This document shows positions 40,965-49,843 of a stretch of DNA of 64,000 nucleotides, piece by piece. Location of the stretch: NCBI GenBank assembly GCA_009775095.1, contig VSOZ01000001.1, positions 124,001-188,000 on the forward strand, given 5' to 3'. This stretch comes from Muribaculum sp. (GTDB taxonomy: Bacteria; Bacteroidota; Bacteroidia; Bacteroidales; Muribaculaceae). A model generated the notes under the pieces. The model did no database searches and had not been told where the DNA came from. It was given only the letters and a program-made list of their open reading frames with translations. The translations under genes and the position numbers were made by a program. Position 1 is the first letter of the stretch, and each line of letters begins with the position of its first letter.

Positions 40965-41241
40965 TTTGAACCTATTTGTTGTTATCCGCTCGATTGATTT
41001 TTGCGAACACATACGAACCTACGTGAATGTTGATGAATGTATGTGAACATCATCCACTACCGAGTAGAGCGGTTTGACTCATTCGTGGACGCGCATCAAA
41101 TATGGTTCAAAAATGGAGTGAATAATAGGTGGAAACGGGTTCCACCGACTAAAACCGTGACAATCGGACAGAAGAAAAGGCGCTCTCTGTGAACGCCTTG
41201 ACACTTATTCGTGATTGTTGTTGCCTGTTGTTTATCGGGCT
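40965..41241. other. Element-end region next to attR
   Basis: There is no gene. It contains the hairpin AAGGCG/CGCCTT (41177-41199), usable as a terminator for mnmE or the element, and symmetric stretches such as GGAAACGGGTTCC near 41141-41153. Such sites may be integrase arm sites. Confidence 0.4.
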
Positions 41242-42711
41242 TTATTTGCCGACGCAGAAGCGAGAGAAGATGGTACCGAGGATGTCGTCGGTGGTGATTT
41301 CGCCGGTGATTTCGCCGAGGTAGTGGATGGTTTCGCGGATGTCTTGTGCAATGAAGTCACCGGAGAGGTTGGAGGTGAGGCCCTCGATGACGCGCGACAC
41401 AGATTCCAGCGAGCGCACGAGCGCCTCGTAGTGGCGGGCATTTGTCACAACAACCGTATCCTGCCATTCTCCTATGCCCGATGCGGAAGTTAATGCAGCA
41501 CAGAGTTTATCCATTCCGGAGCCTTTAGCGGCTGAAATGTGCACCTCGCTCATTCTGCCGTTAAAGGCATCCATGTCTTTCAATAAAGGCTGAAAGGCAG
41601 TAGATGGCAATCCGCCCGCATTATCGGATGACATAGTGCACGATACCGCATCCAAAGCCATATCGCATTCCCGCGTAGACAAAGAGGCGAGAGCGTCGCT
41701 TTTGTTCCACGCCACAATAAGATGCGCCTCTTCGGGCACGCGTCCACGTATCCTTACCCAAGTATCGGCTACCTCATCACAGTCGGATGTTGAATCAACA
41801 ACCCAGATGACTATCGACGCGCGGTCTATCTGTTGCATTGTGCGCTCTATGCCGAGCGACTCCACAACATCATCCGTATCACGCAACCCTGCCGTATCGA
41901 CTAACCGGAACTGCAATCCGTCGATCTCCATCATATCCTCTATGATGTCGCGAGTCGTGCCGTGTATGTCGCTCACTATCGCACGATTATCGCCTACAAG
42001 GCGGTTGAGCAGTGTCGACTTACCGGCATTGGTAGCTCCCACGATAGCCACCGGTATACCTGACTTGATAGCCGAGCCGGTCGAAAATGACTTTACAAGT
42101 CGCGACACGGTAGCATGTATCTGTACCGCAAGCTCCATCAATGCTTCACGCGAGGCAAACTCAACCTCCTCTTCCGAGAAATCAAGCTCAAGTTCAAGCA
42201 TTGACGCAAGTTCAAGCAAACGTTCCCGCAGCTCTTTCAGACACCGTGAGAAGTCACCTTTCATCTGGCTTACGGCAAGACGATGAGCGGCACGTGACGA
42301 CGACGCGATCACATCGGCTACAGCCTCGGCCTCGGCCAGATCCATACGGCCTGATGCGTAAGCACGACGTGTAAATTCGCCCGGCATAGCCGTACGACAG
42401 CCACTTCTCACAAGCAGGTTCACGACCTCACGCTGTATCCAGCGCGAACCGTGCACCGACAACTCAACAACATCCTCGCCGGTAAATGACTTCGGCGCTC
42501 TAAACACTGTAGCCACCGCCTGATCAAGTACTTCGCCGTTTTCCTCAACTATTTCGCCGAGATGGGCCGTATGGCTCGCCACATGGCTTAGGCTCTTGCC
42601 ACGCCACACTTTGTCCACAATAGCCACGGCATCACTGCCACTCACTCTCACAACCGCAATGCCGCCTGTACCGGGAGGGGTCGATACGGCGCAGATAGTA
42701 TCGTCAGTCAT
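41242..42711 (-). CDS. mnmE: tRNA uridine-5-carboxymethylaminomethyl modification GTPase MnmE
   Basis: The protein has 489 aa. The N-terminal TrmE domain begins TICAVSTPPGTGGIAVVRVS. The GTPase has GATNAGKSTLLN (G1), DIHGTTRD (G2), DTAGLRD (G3) and NKSD (G4). The C-terminus is FCVGK, the conserved Cys that is essential in MnmE. With MnmG it modifies U34 of certain tRNAs. The gene is overlapped at its 5' end by the nuclease gene upstream (ATGA). Its 3' end is the island attachment site. Confidence 0.97.
   Translation of the reverse strand: MTDDTICAVSTPPGTGGIAVVRVSGSDAVAIVDKVWRGKSLSHVASHTAHLGEIVEENGEVLDQAVATVFRAPKSFTGEDVVELSVHGSRWIQREVVNLLVRSGCRTAMPGEFTRRAYASGRMDLAEAEAVADVIASSSRAAHRLAVSQMKGDFSRCLKELRERLLELASMLELELDFSEEEVEFASREALMELAVQIHATVSRLVKSFSTGSAIKSGIPVAIVGATNAGKSTLLNRLVGDNRAIVSDIHGTTRDIIEDMMEIDGLQFRLVDTAGLRDTDDVVESLGIERTMQQIDRASIVIWVVDSTSDCDEVADTWVRIRGRVPEEAHLIVAWNKSDALASLSTRECDMALDAVSCTMSSDNAGGLPSTAFQPLLKDMDAFNGRMSEVHISAAKGSGMDKLCAALTSASGIGEWQDTVVVTNARHYEALVRSLESVSRVIEGLTSNLSGDFIAQDIRETIHYLGEITGEITTDDILGTIFSRFCVGK
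41246..41257. repeat. attR: 12-bp direct repeat within the mnmE 3' end
   Basis: TTGCCGACGCAG is identical to attL at 17281-17292. It covers the final Cys-Val-Gly-Lys codons of mnmE. The insertion supplies the last A of the Lys codon and the TAA, so the protein sequence is unchanged. Confidence 0.75.
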
Positions 42712-43520
42712 TTTTCAGGTTTTAGAGTACTCCAATAGTGGAAACGACACTGCGCCTCCACCTGTGCTTCTACTTCATCGGGAAGCGCGCTGAAAAAATC
42801 ATGTCCCGTCACTCGCTCCACCTCATCTATAGTTACCGCTGCCGCCTGCATGCCGCCGGGCACCTTGCCGTTATTCATTATAAACGCAATACCCCGGGGA
42901 GGGTCGGCATATGGCGAAAGCACCACTTTAAAAAACCTGCGGGGCACCGCCACACCCGTATCGCCTATCGTCTCGGTCAGCTCATCGCTCAACACAGGTC
43001 CGGCCACAATCACTATGGCACTGTCAGCTTGTGCCCATGTCCGGCATTTCTCCTCAAGACGCATCCAAGCTCCGGAGTTGAGTTCATTATTCTGAGGACA
43101 AATATTTGTCATATAAAACGACTGCTGCATGGCTGTCGTACTCCACTTCATGTCACCAGCAGGGGCCATATGGCCGCGGTCATAACCCGAGTAGGAGTAA
43201 TCCCACGGATTGGCACAGCCCTCCACCGACTTGTCGGCAAGAAAATCCTTGGCGCGCGGCACCGTACCGGCCACTTCTTCAGCGGTCAACTCCCACGCCA
43301 CCCAGTTAGGCACATGGGCATCCTTGTTAAACGACACAAGCATGCCCTCATAGTTTATCAGCTGCTCCGGCAGTCCGGCAGCAGTAACCACTTTCTCCAG
43401 ACCGGCAATATGCTCCGGAGCGACAGTCCGGTCGGGATTATCACCCGAACATCCGGCAATGCCTCGGCCAAACACGCACAACAGCGTCAACGGCAACAAT
43501 ATCTTTTTTCCCATAATCAT
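42708..43520 (-). CDS. Secreted DNA/RNA non-specific endonuclease (lipoprotein)
   Basis: From the ATG at 43518-43520 the product has 270 aa. A lipoprotein signal peptide ends at GIAGCSG near residue 22. The NUC domain contains YDRGHMAPAGDM (the DRGH motif with catalytic His) and YMTNICPQNNELNSGAWMRLE with the metal-binding Asn. It degrades DNA and RNA outside the cell. The gene ends overlapping mnmE by ATGA, and a 50-bp gap separates it from the barrel gene upstream. Confidence 0.92.
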   Translation of the reverse strand: MIMGKKILLPLTLLCVFGRGIAGCSGDNPDRTVAPEHIAGLEKVVTAAGLPEQLINYEGMLVSFNKDAHVPNWVAWELTAEEVAGTVPRAKDFLADKSVEGCANPWDYSYSGYDRGHMAPAGDMKWSTTAMQQSFYMTNICPQNNELNSGAWMRLEEKCRTWAQADSAIVIVAGPVLSDELTETIGDTGVAVPRRFFKVVLSPYADPPRGIAFIMNNGKVPGGMQAAAVTIDEVERVTGHDFFSALPDEVEAQVEAQCRFHYWSTLKPEK

Positions 43521-43570
43521 ATACAAAGATACTGTTTTTTCGGCTAAGCCCGACCTGCAACCGACAAATT

Positions 43571-44449
43571 TTACAACGCCCAGACAATTCCGGCCGATAT
43601 CGTTGAAAACTGCGGACCGCGACCGCTCTTTATCAGGCTCATCGGTGAATAACGTGCATATACGCCCCACCCGCGATAAGTCACTGCGCCGTAAATGTCG
43701 AGTGTATACTTACGGGCATATATGCCATTGGTGCGATCGCTCTGTCTATTTCGTCCCACCTCGTAAACAGTTTTAAGACTACTACCTGTCGTAACGTTAA
43801 AAACAGATCCTACATGTATACCGGTATTTCGCGCGATACGGTGGCCATAAATCAAAGAGATAGAAAGAGATTCCAATCTAAGCCGCGAACTACCCGAATG
43901 GGCCTCTTCAGGATACGGCATCACATTTATAGTCCCGTCATCCTTGACAAAACGGGTCGTGGAATTGAGCGCATAATTTTTCCAATCGTAACCTACACCG
44001 AGAGTAATCCAATTATACCGGTTCCAATAAGCACGCAGTCCGAGTATGTACATCCATGAGAGCTCAAACGACTTTGCAGCCTCCACATGCATGCCCGAGG
44101 GAGCGCCTACGGCGTTTACGAGTCCCCACCCGAAGCCGCCAAATACCAAATCCCAGTTTACCGAACCGGTCCTATACAACAACTGTATTCCGGTAACGTC
44201 AGGGCGCGTTCTGCGAAAAGCCGATATCTCCACATCACTACTATCCCTATTGTAGTTATACTCCAACACACTGTCACTAGCCACCTCCATTCTAAGTTTT
44301 ATACCTCCGGGTGATTCGGTAAAAACGATTTTTTCAGGATTGTCAACCGAAACAAGCGTATCCGGTTCGGTCATATTATCAACGGGAATTGCAGCCGCCG
44401 ACAGCGCCACACCCATCATTAACAACGCGGTAAAAAGTATCTTCTTCAT
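43571..44449 (-). CDS. Outer membrane beta-barrel protein, paralog A
   Basis: The protein has 292 aa from MKKILFTALLMMG with a Sec signal (ALSAAA). The mature part alternates hydrophobic and polar residues in about eight to ten strands (WDLVFGGFGWGLVNAVG, then WMYILGLRAYWNR) and ends in strands finishing in IVWAL. It is a close relative of the gene at 44463 (shared Ile-Asn/RWYN-type strands, YSPMSLIKSG versus YSPMSVMKSG). The function is unknown. Confidence 0.7.
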   Translation of the reverse strand: MKKILFTALLMMGVALSAAAIPVDNMTEPDTLVSVDNPEKIVFTESPGGIKLRMEVASDSVLEYNYNRDSSDVEISAFRRTRPDVTGIQLLYRTGSVNWDLVFGGFGWGLVNAVGAPSGMHVEAAKSFELSWMYILGLRAYWNRYNWITLGVGYDWKNYALNSTTRFVKDDGTINVMPYPEEAHSGSSRLRLESLSISLIYGHRIARNTGIHVGSVFNVTTGSSLKTVYEVGRNRQSDRTNGIYARKYTLDIYGAVTYRGWGVYARYSPMSLIKSGRGPQFSTISAGIVWAL

Positions 44450-44462
44450 AACATACTCCATT

Positions 44463-45338
44463 TTACATTGGCAAAATAAGACCGAACGAAAGCGACTTGA
44501 TCTCCGGACCGTAACCCGACTTCATAACACTCATCGGAGAGTATTTGACATACAATGCAAAGTTACCCGTCATACCCACAGCCCCCATAAGACCAACCGT
44601 CACCTTACGTTGCTGCAGCCCTTTGTACGACTCCTTGATCTCTATACCGTCGTAGTCATAATCTGAATTGGCCGACGCATGAAGATTGAAGTTAACCACT
44701 GCTCCGAGTCTTACAGCCCATTTGCGATACAGACGCTGCGTCATCATCAGCGGCACGTCCAAGTGAAATATCTGCAAGCGCGAATGACGTCCCTGCGTAT
44801 TCTCCGGATAACCGTCCACTACAAAATCGCCGTCGGAATTTTTGTAAAACCGCGTGCCGCCTTTGTGAGTACGATAGATGCTGAAACCAAAACCGACACC
44901 CGCCGACCACCGTGGTCCGTTGCGCCACGGACGATATTCCCAGCCAAGCACGTTAAGCATACCCCACTCTATCGAACGTCCGGTGGCAAGATCAAGATTG
45001 CCGGGAGTGTCAAGCGCGTTGATAAAACCGAAATAAAGCCCATAACTTACAGCTTCGGTATCTGTACGATATAACCGCGGTCTTTTCAAGAAGCCCGGTA
45101 TATTTAATATCCATTCATCTTTATCGGCCGCGCTATCAGTCATCTGAGAACGATACACATAATCCATGTCCTTACCGTCATAATTGGTGATTGTCACGAC
45201 AACTCCGTTGTCGGCCGATGTAACCGTCACCTGCTCCGCCTTGTCGGCTACAAGCAGAGTGTCGACCGGTTCAGGCGACTGCGCCGACACCATCACGGCA
45301 GCAACCGACATAAGCAACATTGCAAATCTCTTTTCCAT
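44463..45338 (-). CDS. Outer membrane beta-barrel protein, paralog B
   Basis: The protein has 291 aa with signal peptide MEKRFAMLLMSVAAVMVSAQ. It has the same strand layout as paralog A, including YGLYFGFINALDTPG (paralog A: FGGFGWGLVNAVGAPSG) and KYSPMSVMKSGYGPEIKSLS near the C-terminus. The pair is a tandem duplication within the ECF sigma/anti-sigma operon and probably responds to the same envelope signal. The specific role is unknown. Confidence 0.7.
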   Translation of the reverse strand: MEKRFAMLLMSVAAVMVSAQSPEPVDTLLVADKAEQVTVTSADNGVVVTITNYDGKDMDYVYRSQMTDSAADKDEWILNIPGFLKRPRLYRTDTEAVSYGLYFGFINALDTPGNLDLATGRSIEWGMLNVLGWEYRPWRNGPRWSAGVGFGFSIYRTHKGGTRFYKNSDGDFVVDGYPENTQGRHSRLQIFHLDVPLMMTQRLYRKWAVRLGAVVNFNLHASANSDYDYDGIEIKESYKGLQQRKVTVGLMGAVGMTGNFALYVKYSPMSVMKSGYGPEIKSLSFGLILPM

Positions 45339-45360
45339 ATCAAACTATAATCTTCTTTTA

Positions 45361-45807
45361 TTATTTTTTCAACATCCTCTTTACGGCGGCACGTCCCGCC
45401 TTACCCTCGATATATATCAATATCAGTTTGTCCTTTCCCACGGCATGCTGGTTCAGATAAAACAGATAGCGGTTAAGGTCACAGTCAAGCCCCGGCTTAA
45501 GTGTATAGTAGCCATAATAGAGCCTGCCGTTGCGAAACGCCACCTCCTTGTCCAAAGCGCCGGCTGCATCTTTCAGTACGGCAGCCTCAAACACCGGCAC
45601 CTCACCGGGCAACCCCGACAGAGTAAGGCTGTGATATACCGACAGATTGTACTCATGCAGTCCCGACCCGCTTATCACGGTCTCGGTAGCATGCACATTG
45701 TCACGGTAAGGCCCGTTAAACAAACTGTTTACGTTCAATCCCTCCTGTGCGCCGGCAGAAGCAGCCGACACCATAGCTATAGTCAAAATCAATGCGTTAA
45801 GTTTCAT
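45361..45807 (-). CDS. Secreted hypothetical protein (148 aa)
   Basis: The protein has a Sec signal (MKLNALILTIAMVSAASAGA) and a mature part with LNVNSLFNGPYRDNVHATET and YYTLKPGLDCDLNRYLFYLN. It lies 22 bp upstream of paralog B and 12 bp downstream of the anti-sigma gene. No family was recognised. Its place suggests a periplasmic partner of the sigma/anti-sigma system. Confidence 0.65.
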   Translation of the reverse strand: MKLNALILTIAMVSAASAGAQEGLNVNSLFNGPYRDNVHATETVISGSGLHEYNLSVYHSLTLSGLPGEVPVFEAAVLKDAAGALDKEVAFRNGRLYYGYYTLKPGLDCDLNRYLFYLNQHAVGKDKLILIYIEGKAGRAAVKRMLKK

Positions 45808-45819
45808 ATCGCACCATGT

Positions 45820-46293
45820 TTAAAATTCAATCACATCGAGAGCGTCGCCCATCGTCCGCATCTGTGTCTTTATGTCGCGCCCCACATCTACCGAAGCCTC
45901 CTCAAGCGCTGACAGGTCACGATACATAAGGCTGAACACATCGTCATCATCTTCTATACGCTGTCCGCCGACATAAGCGTAACACTCACCTTCCGGCATT
46001 TCGCCATAATTTACATACCCTATCGCCACCGCCACGACAACCGCCACTGCGGCTGCGACCTGAAGCATCCGTCTTACCGGAGCAAAAGCCCCTGCCGAAC
46101 GGCGGTGTTTTCCCGCCACGCTGTATCCGGCCACTGCACGGACCTCATCTATAACAGGACTTGACTCGTCAGTCATAGCCAGCCGGCGCAAAAACCACGC
46201 CTCCTCCTCTTCGTCAAGAAGGCAATCGAAATAGCGCTCCGCCAACAGTTCAAGCTCACTTATAGACTGTCGTTTATCTTTAGGTTCATTCAT
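45820..46293 (-). CDS. Anti-sigma factor-like membrane protein
   Basis: The protein has 157 aa. Residues 1-85 form a cytoplasmic helical anti-sigma-like part (ELLAERYFDCLLDEEEEAWF). A transmembrane helix (MLQVAAAVAVVVAVAIGY) lies at about residues 91-108, and a periplasmic acidic tail follows. The start overlaps the sigma gene stop by 8 bp, which is the usual arrangement of ECF pairs. It lacks an obvious zinc motif. Confidence 0.75.
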   Translation of the reverse strand: MNEPKDKRQSISELELLAERYFDCLLDEEEEAWFLRRLAMTDESSPVIDEVRAVAGYSVAGKHRRSAGAFAPVRRMLQVAAAVAVVVAVAIGYVNYGEMPEGECYAYVGGQRIEDDDDVFSLMYRDLSALEEASVDVGRDIKTQMRTMGDALDVIEF

Positions 46294-46783
46294 ATCGGGT
46301 CTCCTTATAAATTTCTCTTATCGTCTTTCGGGCACGACTCAGAATCATTCTTACATTTTCCTGCGTCGTTTCTAACTCTTCGGCAATATCACAGTAGGCC
46401 ATTCCGTCACGGTCATGCATTTTAAGCACAGCCTGCTGGCGTGGACTTAGACGGCTGTCTATGATCGTCTTTACCCGGTCATACAACTCCTCACGGTCAT
46501 CGGTCAAATCAGCGTCAGCTACATCGCCGGCCTCATCTATGCTCTGAGCCATCCTTACTTTACGCCGACGAAGCATGTCAAGAGCCACGTGCCTGACCGT
46601 TGTAACCGACAGGCCCTCCGCATCCTTCTCGGTCTTGATTGTATCACGACGTTGCCACAACCTGAAAAAAGCATCCTGAAGAGCGTCATCTACGGCATCG
46701 TCGTCACCGAGCATACGCGCGGCACATCGGCCGAGCCCTGCTCTAAGCCTTAAAAACGTCGATGTCAGCTGATGTTGTTCCAT
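46286..46783 (-). CDS. ECF RNA polymerase sigma factor
   Basis: From the ATG at 46781-46783 (an upstream GTG is also possible) the product has 165 aa. Region 2 has DDDAVDDALQDAFFRLWQRR, and region 4 has SPRQQAVLKMHDRDGMAYCD with ELETTQENVRMILSRARKTI. It directs polymerase to its operon and regulon. The anti-sigma partner lies downstream. A promoter box lies at 46861-46868. Confidence 0.92.
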   Translation of the reverse strand: MEQHQLTSTFLRLRAGLGRCAARMLGDDDAVDDALQDAFFRLWQRRDTIKTEKDAEGLSVTTVRHVALDMLRRRKVRMAQSIDEAGDVADADLTDDREELYDRVKTIIDSRLSPRQQAVLKMHDRDGMAYCDIAEELETTQENVRMILSRARKTIREIYKETRYE

Positions 46784-46860
46784 TGCCTGTTCTGTCGTTC
46801 TATCGGGTAAACGCACACCCTTGCGGTTTGTAACACCGATTCACAATTATTTTTACGCCG

Positions 46861-46868
46861 CAAAAATA
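46861..46868 (-). promoter_or_regulatory. -7 box of the ECF operon
   Basis: The complement reads TATTTTTG, a perfect TAnnTTTG, 78 bp upstream of the sigma start. An ECF-specific autoregulatory promoter was not recognised. Confidence 0.5.
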
Positions 46869-46924
46869 ATCAATATCCCGATAGCCGGTGTTATAATCCA
46901 TATATCATTTATTATGTAGCTGTT

Positions 46925-47707
46925 ATGGATAATATCGACAGACTTTTCGATCTTACGGGCAAAGTAGCCATAGTGACAGGCGGAGGCGACGGCATAGGCC
47001 GAGGCGCCTGCAAAATTCTCGCGGCGGCCGGAGCTTCGGTTATGGTGAGCGACCTGTCAGCCGACAAAGCGCAGGCTACGGCCGATGAAATCACGTCACA
47101 AGGCGGCATAGCCACAGCCGTGGCATGCAATGTGCTCGAAGACAACGACCTCATCAGACTCGTAGACAAGACCGTGGAAACCTACGGCACTGTCAACATA
47201 CTTGTCAACAATGCAGGACTTGGCGGAGGCGGCCGTGAAAACCCGTTCAAGATCGACAGGGCCTATGTGGAACGTATATACTCAATCAATGTATTCGCCC
47301 CGTGGAGGCTTTGTCAGCTTACAGTGCCACACATGGCCGAATCCGGCTATGGAAGCATCATAAATATAACCTCGATAAGCAGTATAAACACCGAGCCTAA
47401 TATGGGCATTTACGGTTCGTCCAAAGCCGCATTAACCCATCTTTCGGCCAACCTCGCGTTTGACTTCGGTCCGGTAGGCATACGCATCAACTGTGTGGCT
47501 CCGGGAGCGGTCAGAACCCATGCACTCGCATCGGTCATAACTCCCGAGCTTGAAGAGAAGATGCTGCGCCACACACCAATCAGACGCCTCGGCGAAGTAT
47601 CGGACATAGCCGGAGCCATACTCTACTTCGCCGCTCCCGCATCAGCATGGATAAGCGGTCAGGTACTTGTAGTAAACGGCGGAGGCAAACAGATTCTTGA
47701 CGAATAG
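46925..47707 (+). CDS. HdhA-like short-chain dehydrogenase (7-alpha-hydroxysteroid dehydrogenase candidate)
   Basis: The protein has 260 aa. VTGGGDGIG is the cofactor loop (TGxxxGxG), NNAG follows, and the catalytic residues are Ser in ITSISS and YGSSK (YxxxK). The C-terminal stretch SVITPELEEKMLRHTPIRRL closely resembles E. coli HdhA (ITPEIEQKMLQHTPIRRLG, as I recall it). HdhA oxidises the 7-alpha hydroxyl of bile acids with NAD. Substrate assignment is inferred; other SDR substrates remain possible. It is transcribed away from the ECF operon. Confidence 0.82.
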   Translation: MDNIDRLFDLTGKVAIVTGGGDGIGRGACKILAAAGASVMVSDLSADKAQATADEITSQGGIATAVACNVLEDNDLIRLVDKTVETYGTVNILVNNAGLGGGGRENPFKIDRAYVERIYSINVFAPWRLCQLTVPHMAESGYGSIINITSISSINTEPNMGIYGSSKAALTHLSANLAFDFGPVGIRINCVAPGAVRTHALASVITPELEEKMLRHTPIRRLGEVSDIAGAILYFAAPASAWISGQVLVVNGGGKQILDE

Positions 47708-47815
47708 CCCTCCTCGCCGTAAAAAACGGACCGGGGATTTTGTACCGCGACCGTTTACTCCATCTTTCATAGATAATTTTTATCCTGCCGGCGTGCAAAT
47801 CTCCCGATTTATATG

Positions 47816-47823
47816 TAAATTTG
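47816..47823 (+). promoter_or_regulatory. -7 box abutting the yjbQ start codon
   Basis: TAAATTTG fits TAnnTTTG and ends four bases before the ATG at 47828. Transcription would start at or near the start codon, giving a leaderless or nearly leaderless mRNA. Confidence 0.5.
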
Positions 47824-47827
47824 TGTT

Positions 47828-48241
47828 ATGGTACTACAGAAAGAGATTACGCTTGCTCCGCGAAAAAGGGGTGTTCACCTCGTGACGGGCGACATACAGA
47901 AGGAGTTGACCGACCTGCCGTCGAAAGGCATTGTCAACCTGCTCATAAAGCATACATCGGCGGCATTAGCGCTTAATGAGAATGCCGACCCCGATGTACG
48001 CAGCGACCTTGCCGCCATATTTGACCGCATGGTACCGGAAAACGCGCCATATTATATGCATACTATGGAGGGCTCCGACGACATGCCCGCACATGCCAAG
48101 TCGGTGCTCGTCGGACCGTCGCTCACCATACCGGTCACCGGCCGACGCCTGAACCTCGGCATGTGGCAGGGCATATATCTCTGTGAATTTCGCGACTACG
48201 GAGGGCCGCGCAAAATAGTCATAACCGTAATCGGCGAATAA
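47828..48241 (+). CDS. YjbQ/UPF0047 family protein (secondary thiamine-phosphate synthase enzyme)
   Basis: The protein has 137 aa. MVLQKEITLAPRKRGVHLVT aligns with the E. coli YjbQ N-terminus, so the start at 47828 is right. KHTSAALALNENADPDVRSDL and GTWQG-like MWQGIYLCEFRDYGGPRKI are family signatures. YjbQ proteins have weak thiamine-phosphate synthase activity in E. coli; the main role is not settled. The next gene rsgA starts 3 bp after its stop. Confidence 0.9.
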   Translation: MVLQKEITLAPRKRGVHLVTGDIQKELTDLPSKGIVNLLIKHTSAALALNENADPDVRSDLAAIFDRMVPENAPYYMHTMEGSDDMPAHAKSVLVGPSLTIPVTGRRLNLGMWQGIYLCEFRDYGGPRKIVITVIGE

Positions 48242-48244
48242 ACC

Positions 48245-49180
48245 ATGGAGGGACTTGTCATAAAAAACACCGGCAGCTGGTATGTAGTACATACCGACGA
48301 AGGCAGTGACGTGAATTGCAAGGTCAAGGGCAATTTCAGACTGAAAGGCATACGCACCACCAATCCCGTAGCCGTAGGCGACAAAGTCACAATCACCGTC
48401 AACCCCGACGGCAATGCCTACATCACCGCCATAAAGCCCCGTGAAAACTACATAATCCGACGGGCGAGCAATCTGTCGAAAGAGTCCCACATAATAGCAG
48501 CCAATGTCGACAGGGCGTTTCTTGTCGTCACACTATCCCACCCCGTCACATCGACCACATTCATCGACCGCTTTCTTGCCACAGCCGAGGCCTATCGCAT
48601 ACCGGTCACCATAGTCATCAACAAGACCGACCTGCTCACAGAGCCTGACGAACGCGAATACTGTGAGGCCGTCGCCTACCTGTACCGGTCAATCGGCTAC
48701 GATGTGATCGAGATTTCGGCCAAAGAGGGCACAGGCATCGACGAGCTCCGAAGCCGGCTTGCAGGTAAAGTATCGCTACTTTCGGGCAACTCCGGCGTAG
48801 GCAAGTCGACCATCATAAACGACCTTATGCCCGAACTTGACCTGCGCACCGCCGCCATATCGGACATACACGACACCGGCATGCACACAACCACATTCTC
48901 CGAGATGTTTCCCCTGCCCGAAGGCGGTTGGGTAATAGACACCCCCGGCATAAAGGGCTTCGGCACAATAGACTTCGACCGACACGAGATAGCCCACTTC
49001 TTTCCCGAGATATTCGAGACCTCCCGCGGCTGCCGCTACGGCGACTGCACCCACACCCATGAACCGGGATGTGCCGTGCTTGAGGCACTTGCCGACCACC
49101 GCATAGCGGAGTCGCGCTACAACTCCTATCTCAGCATTCTCGAAGACACCAATCCCGACAAATACCGTAAACCTTTCTGA
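48245..49180 (+). CDS. rsgA: Ribosome small subunit-dependent GTPase A
   Basis: The protein has 311 aa. An N-terminal OB fold is followed by a circularly permuted GTPase: INKTDLL (G4) comes before LSGNSGVGKSTIIN (G1) and DTPGIKGFG (G3). A zinc-knuckle-like C-terminus has CRYGDCTHTHEPGC. RsgA matures the 30S subunit and is stimulated by it. It lies in a run with yjbQ (3-bp gap) and tsaC (2-bp gap), so they share transcription. Confidence 0.96.
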   Translation: MEGLVIKNTGSWYVVHTDEGSDVNCKVKGNFRLKGIRTTNPVAVGDKVTITVNPDGNAYITAIKPRENYIIRRASNLSKESHIIAANVDRAFLVVTLSHPVTSTTFIDRFLATAEAYRIPVTIVINKTDLLTEPDEREYCEAVAYLYRSIGYDVIEISAKEGTGIDELRSRLAGKVSLLSGNSGVGKSTIINDLMPELDLRTAAISDIHDTGMHTTTFSEMFPLPEGGWVIDTPGIKGFGTIDFDRHEIAHFFPEIFETSRGCRYGDCTHTHEPGCAVLEALADHRIAESRYNSYLSILEDTNPDKYRKPF

Positions 49181-49182
49181 CC

Positions 49183-49797
49183 ATGACACCGCTTAAAATG
49201 TACCCGTCCAGCCTCAACGAGAAGTATCTTGACCACACGGTCAAGACTCTCACCGACGGAGGCATAATCATCTATCCGACCGATACCCTCTACGCCATAG
49301 GGTGCGACGCACTTAACGTACATGCAGTAGAGCGCATATGCCGTCTGAAAGGCATCAATCCGCTGAAAACCAACCTGTCGATAATATGCACCGACATATC
49401 GCAGGCCGCCGAGTACGCGCGCATCGACAACAGGGCATTCAAGTACCTCAAGCAATACCTTCCCGGACCGTACACATTTCTGCTGCCCACGGCAAGTACC
49501 CTGCCAAAAGTGTTCAAAGGCCGAAAAATAGTGGGAGTACGTATACCCGACAATCCAATAGCCACAGCCATTGCCAAACGTCTCGGCAATCCGCTGCTGT
49601 CAACCTCCATACAGTACGACCTCGACGAACCGGAGGAAGCCGTGTCGCCCGAAGCCATCGCTCTGCGCTACGCCGATGACATCGACCTCATGATCGACGG
49701 AGGCGACGGCTCCGTAATCCCCTCCACTGTCGTCGACCTCACCGACAGCACGCAGCCCGTCATAGTCCGCGAGAGCTCCGCCCCCTTCAATTCCTGA
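49183..49797 (+). CDS. Threonylcarbamoyl-AMP synthase family protein (TsaC/YciO type)
   Basis: The protein has 204 aa. IIYPTDTLYAIGCDAL and ICRLKGINPLKTNLSIICTD show the Sua5/YciO/YrdC domain. KTNLS sits where TsaC has KxRxxS. The short single-domain form resembles YciO more than Sua5, which carries an extra C-terminal domain. TsaC makes threonylcarbamoyl-AMP for the t6A modification of tRNA; YciO is related but less active. The start follows the rsgA stop by two bases. Confidence 0.88.
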   Translation: MTPLKMYPSSLNEKYLDHTVKTLTDGGIIIYPTDTLYAIGCDALNVHAVERICRLKGINPLKTNLSIICTDISQAAEYARIDNRAFKYLKQYLPGPYTFLLPTASTLPKVFKGRKIVGVRIPDNPIATAIAKRLGNPLLSTSIQYDLDEPEEAVSPEAIALRYADDIDLMIDGGDGSVIPSTVVDLTDSTQPVIVRESSAPFNS

Positions 49798-49843
49798 CAC
49801 AACGCGGACATTGATGAATTTTTACGCTATATTTTGAGCAAAA

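Noticed and set aside
42738..43547. 269-codon ORF opposite the nuclease gene
   Set aside because: The minus strand has the DRGH motif and lipobox; the plus strand frame has no recognisable features.
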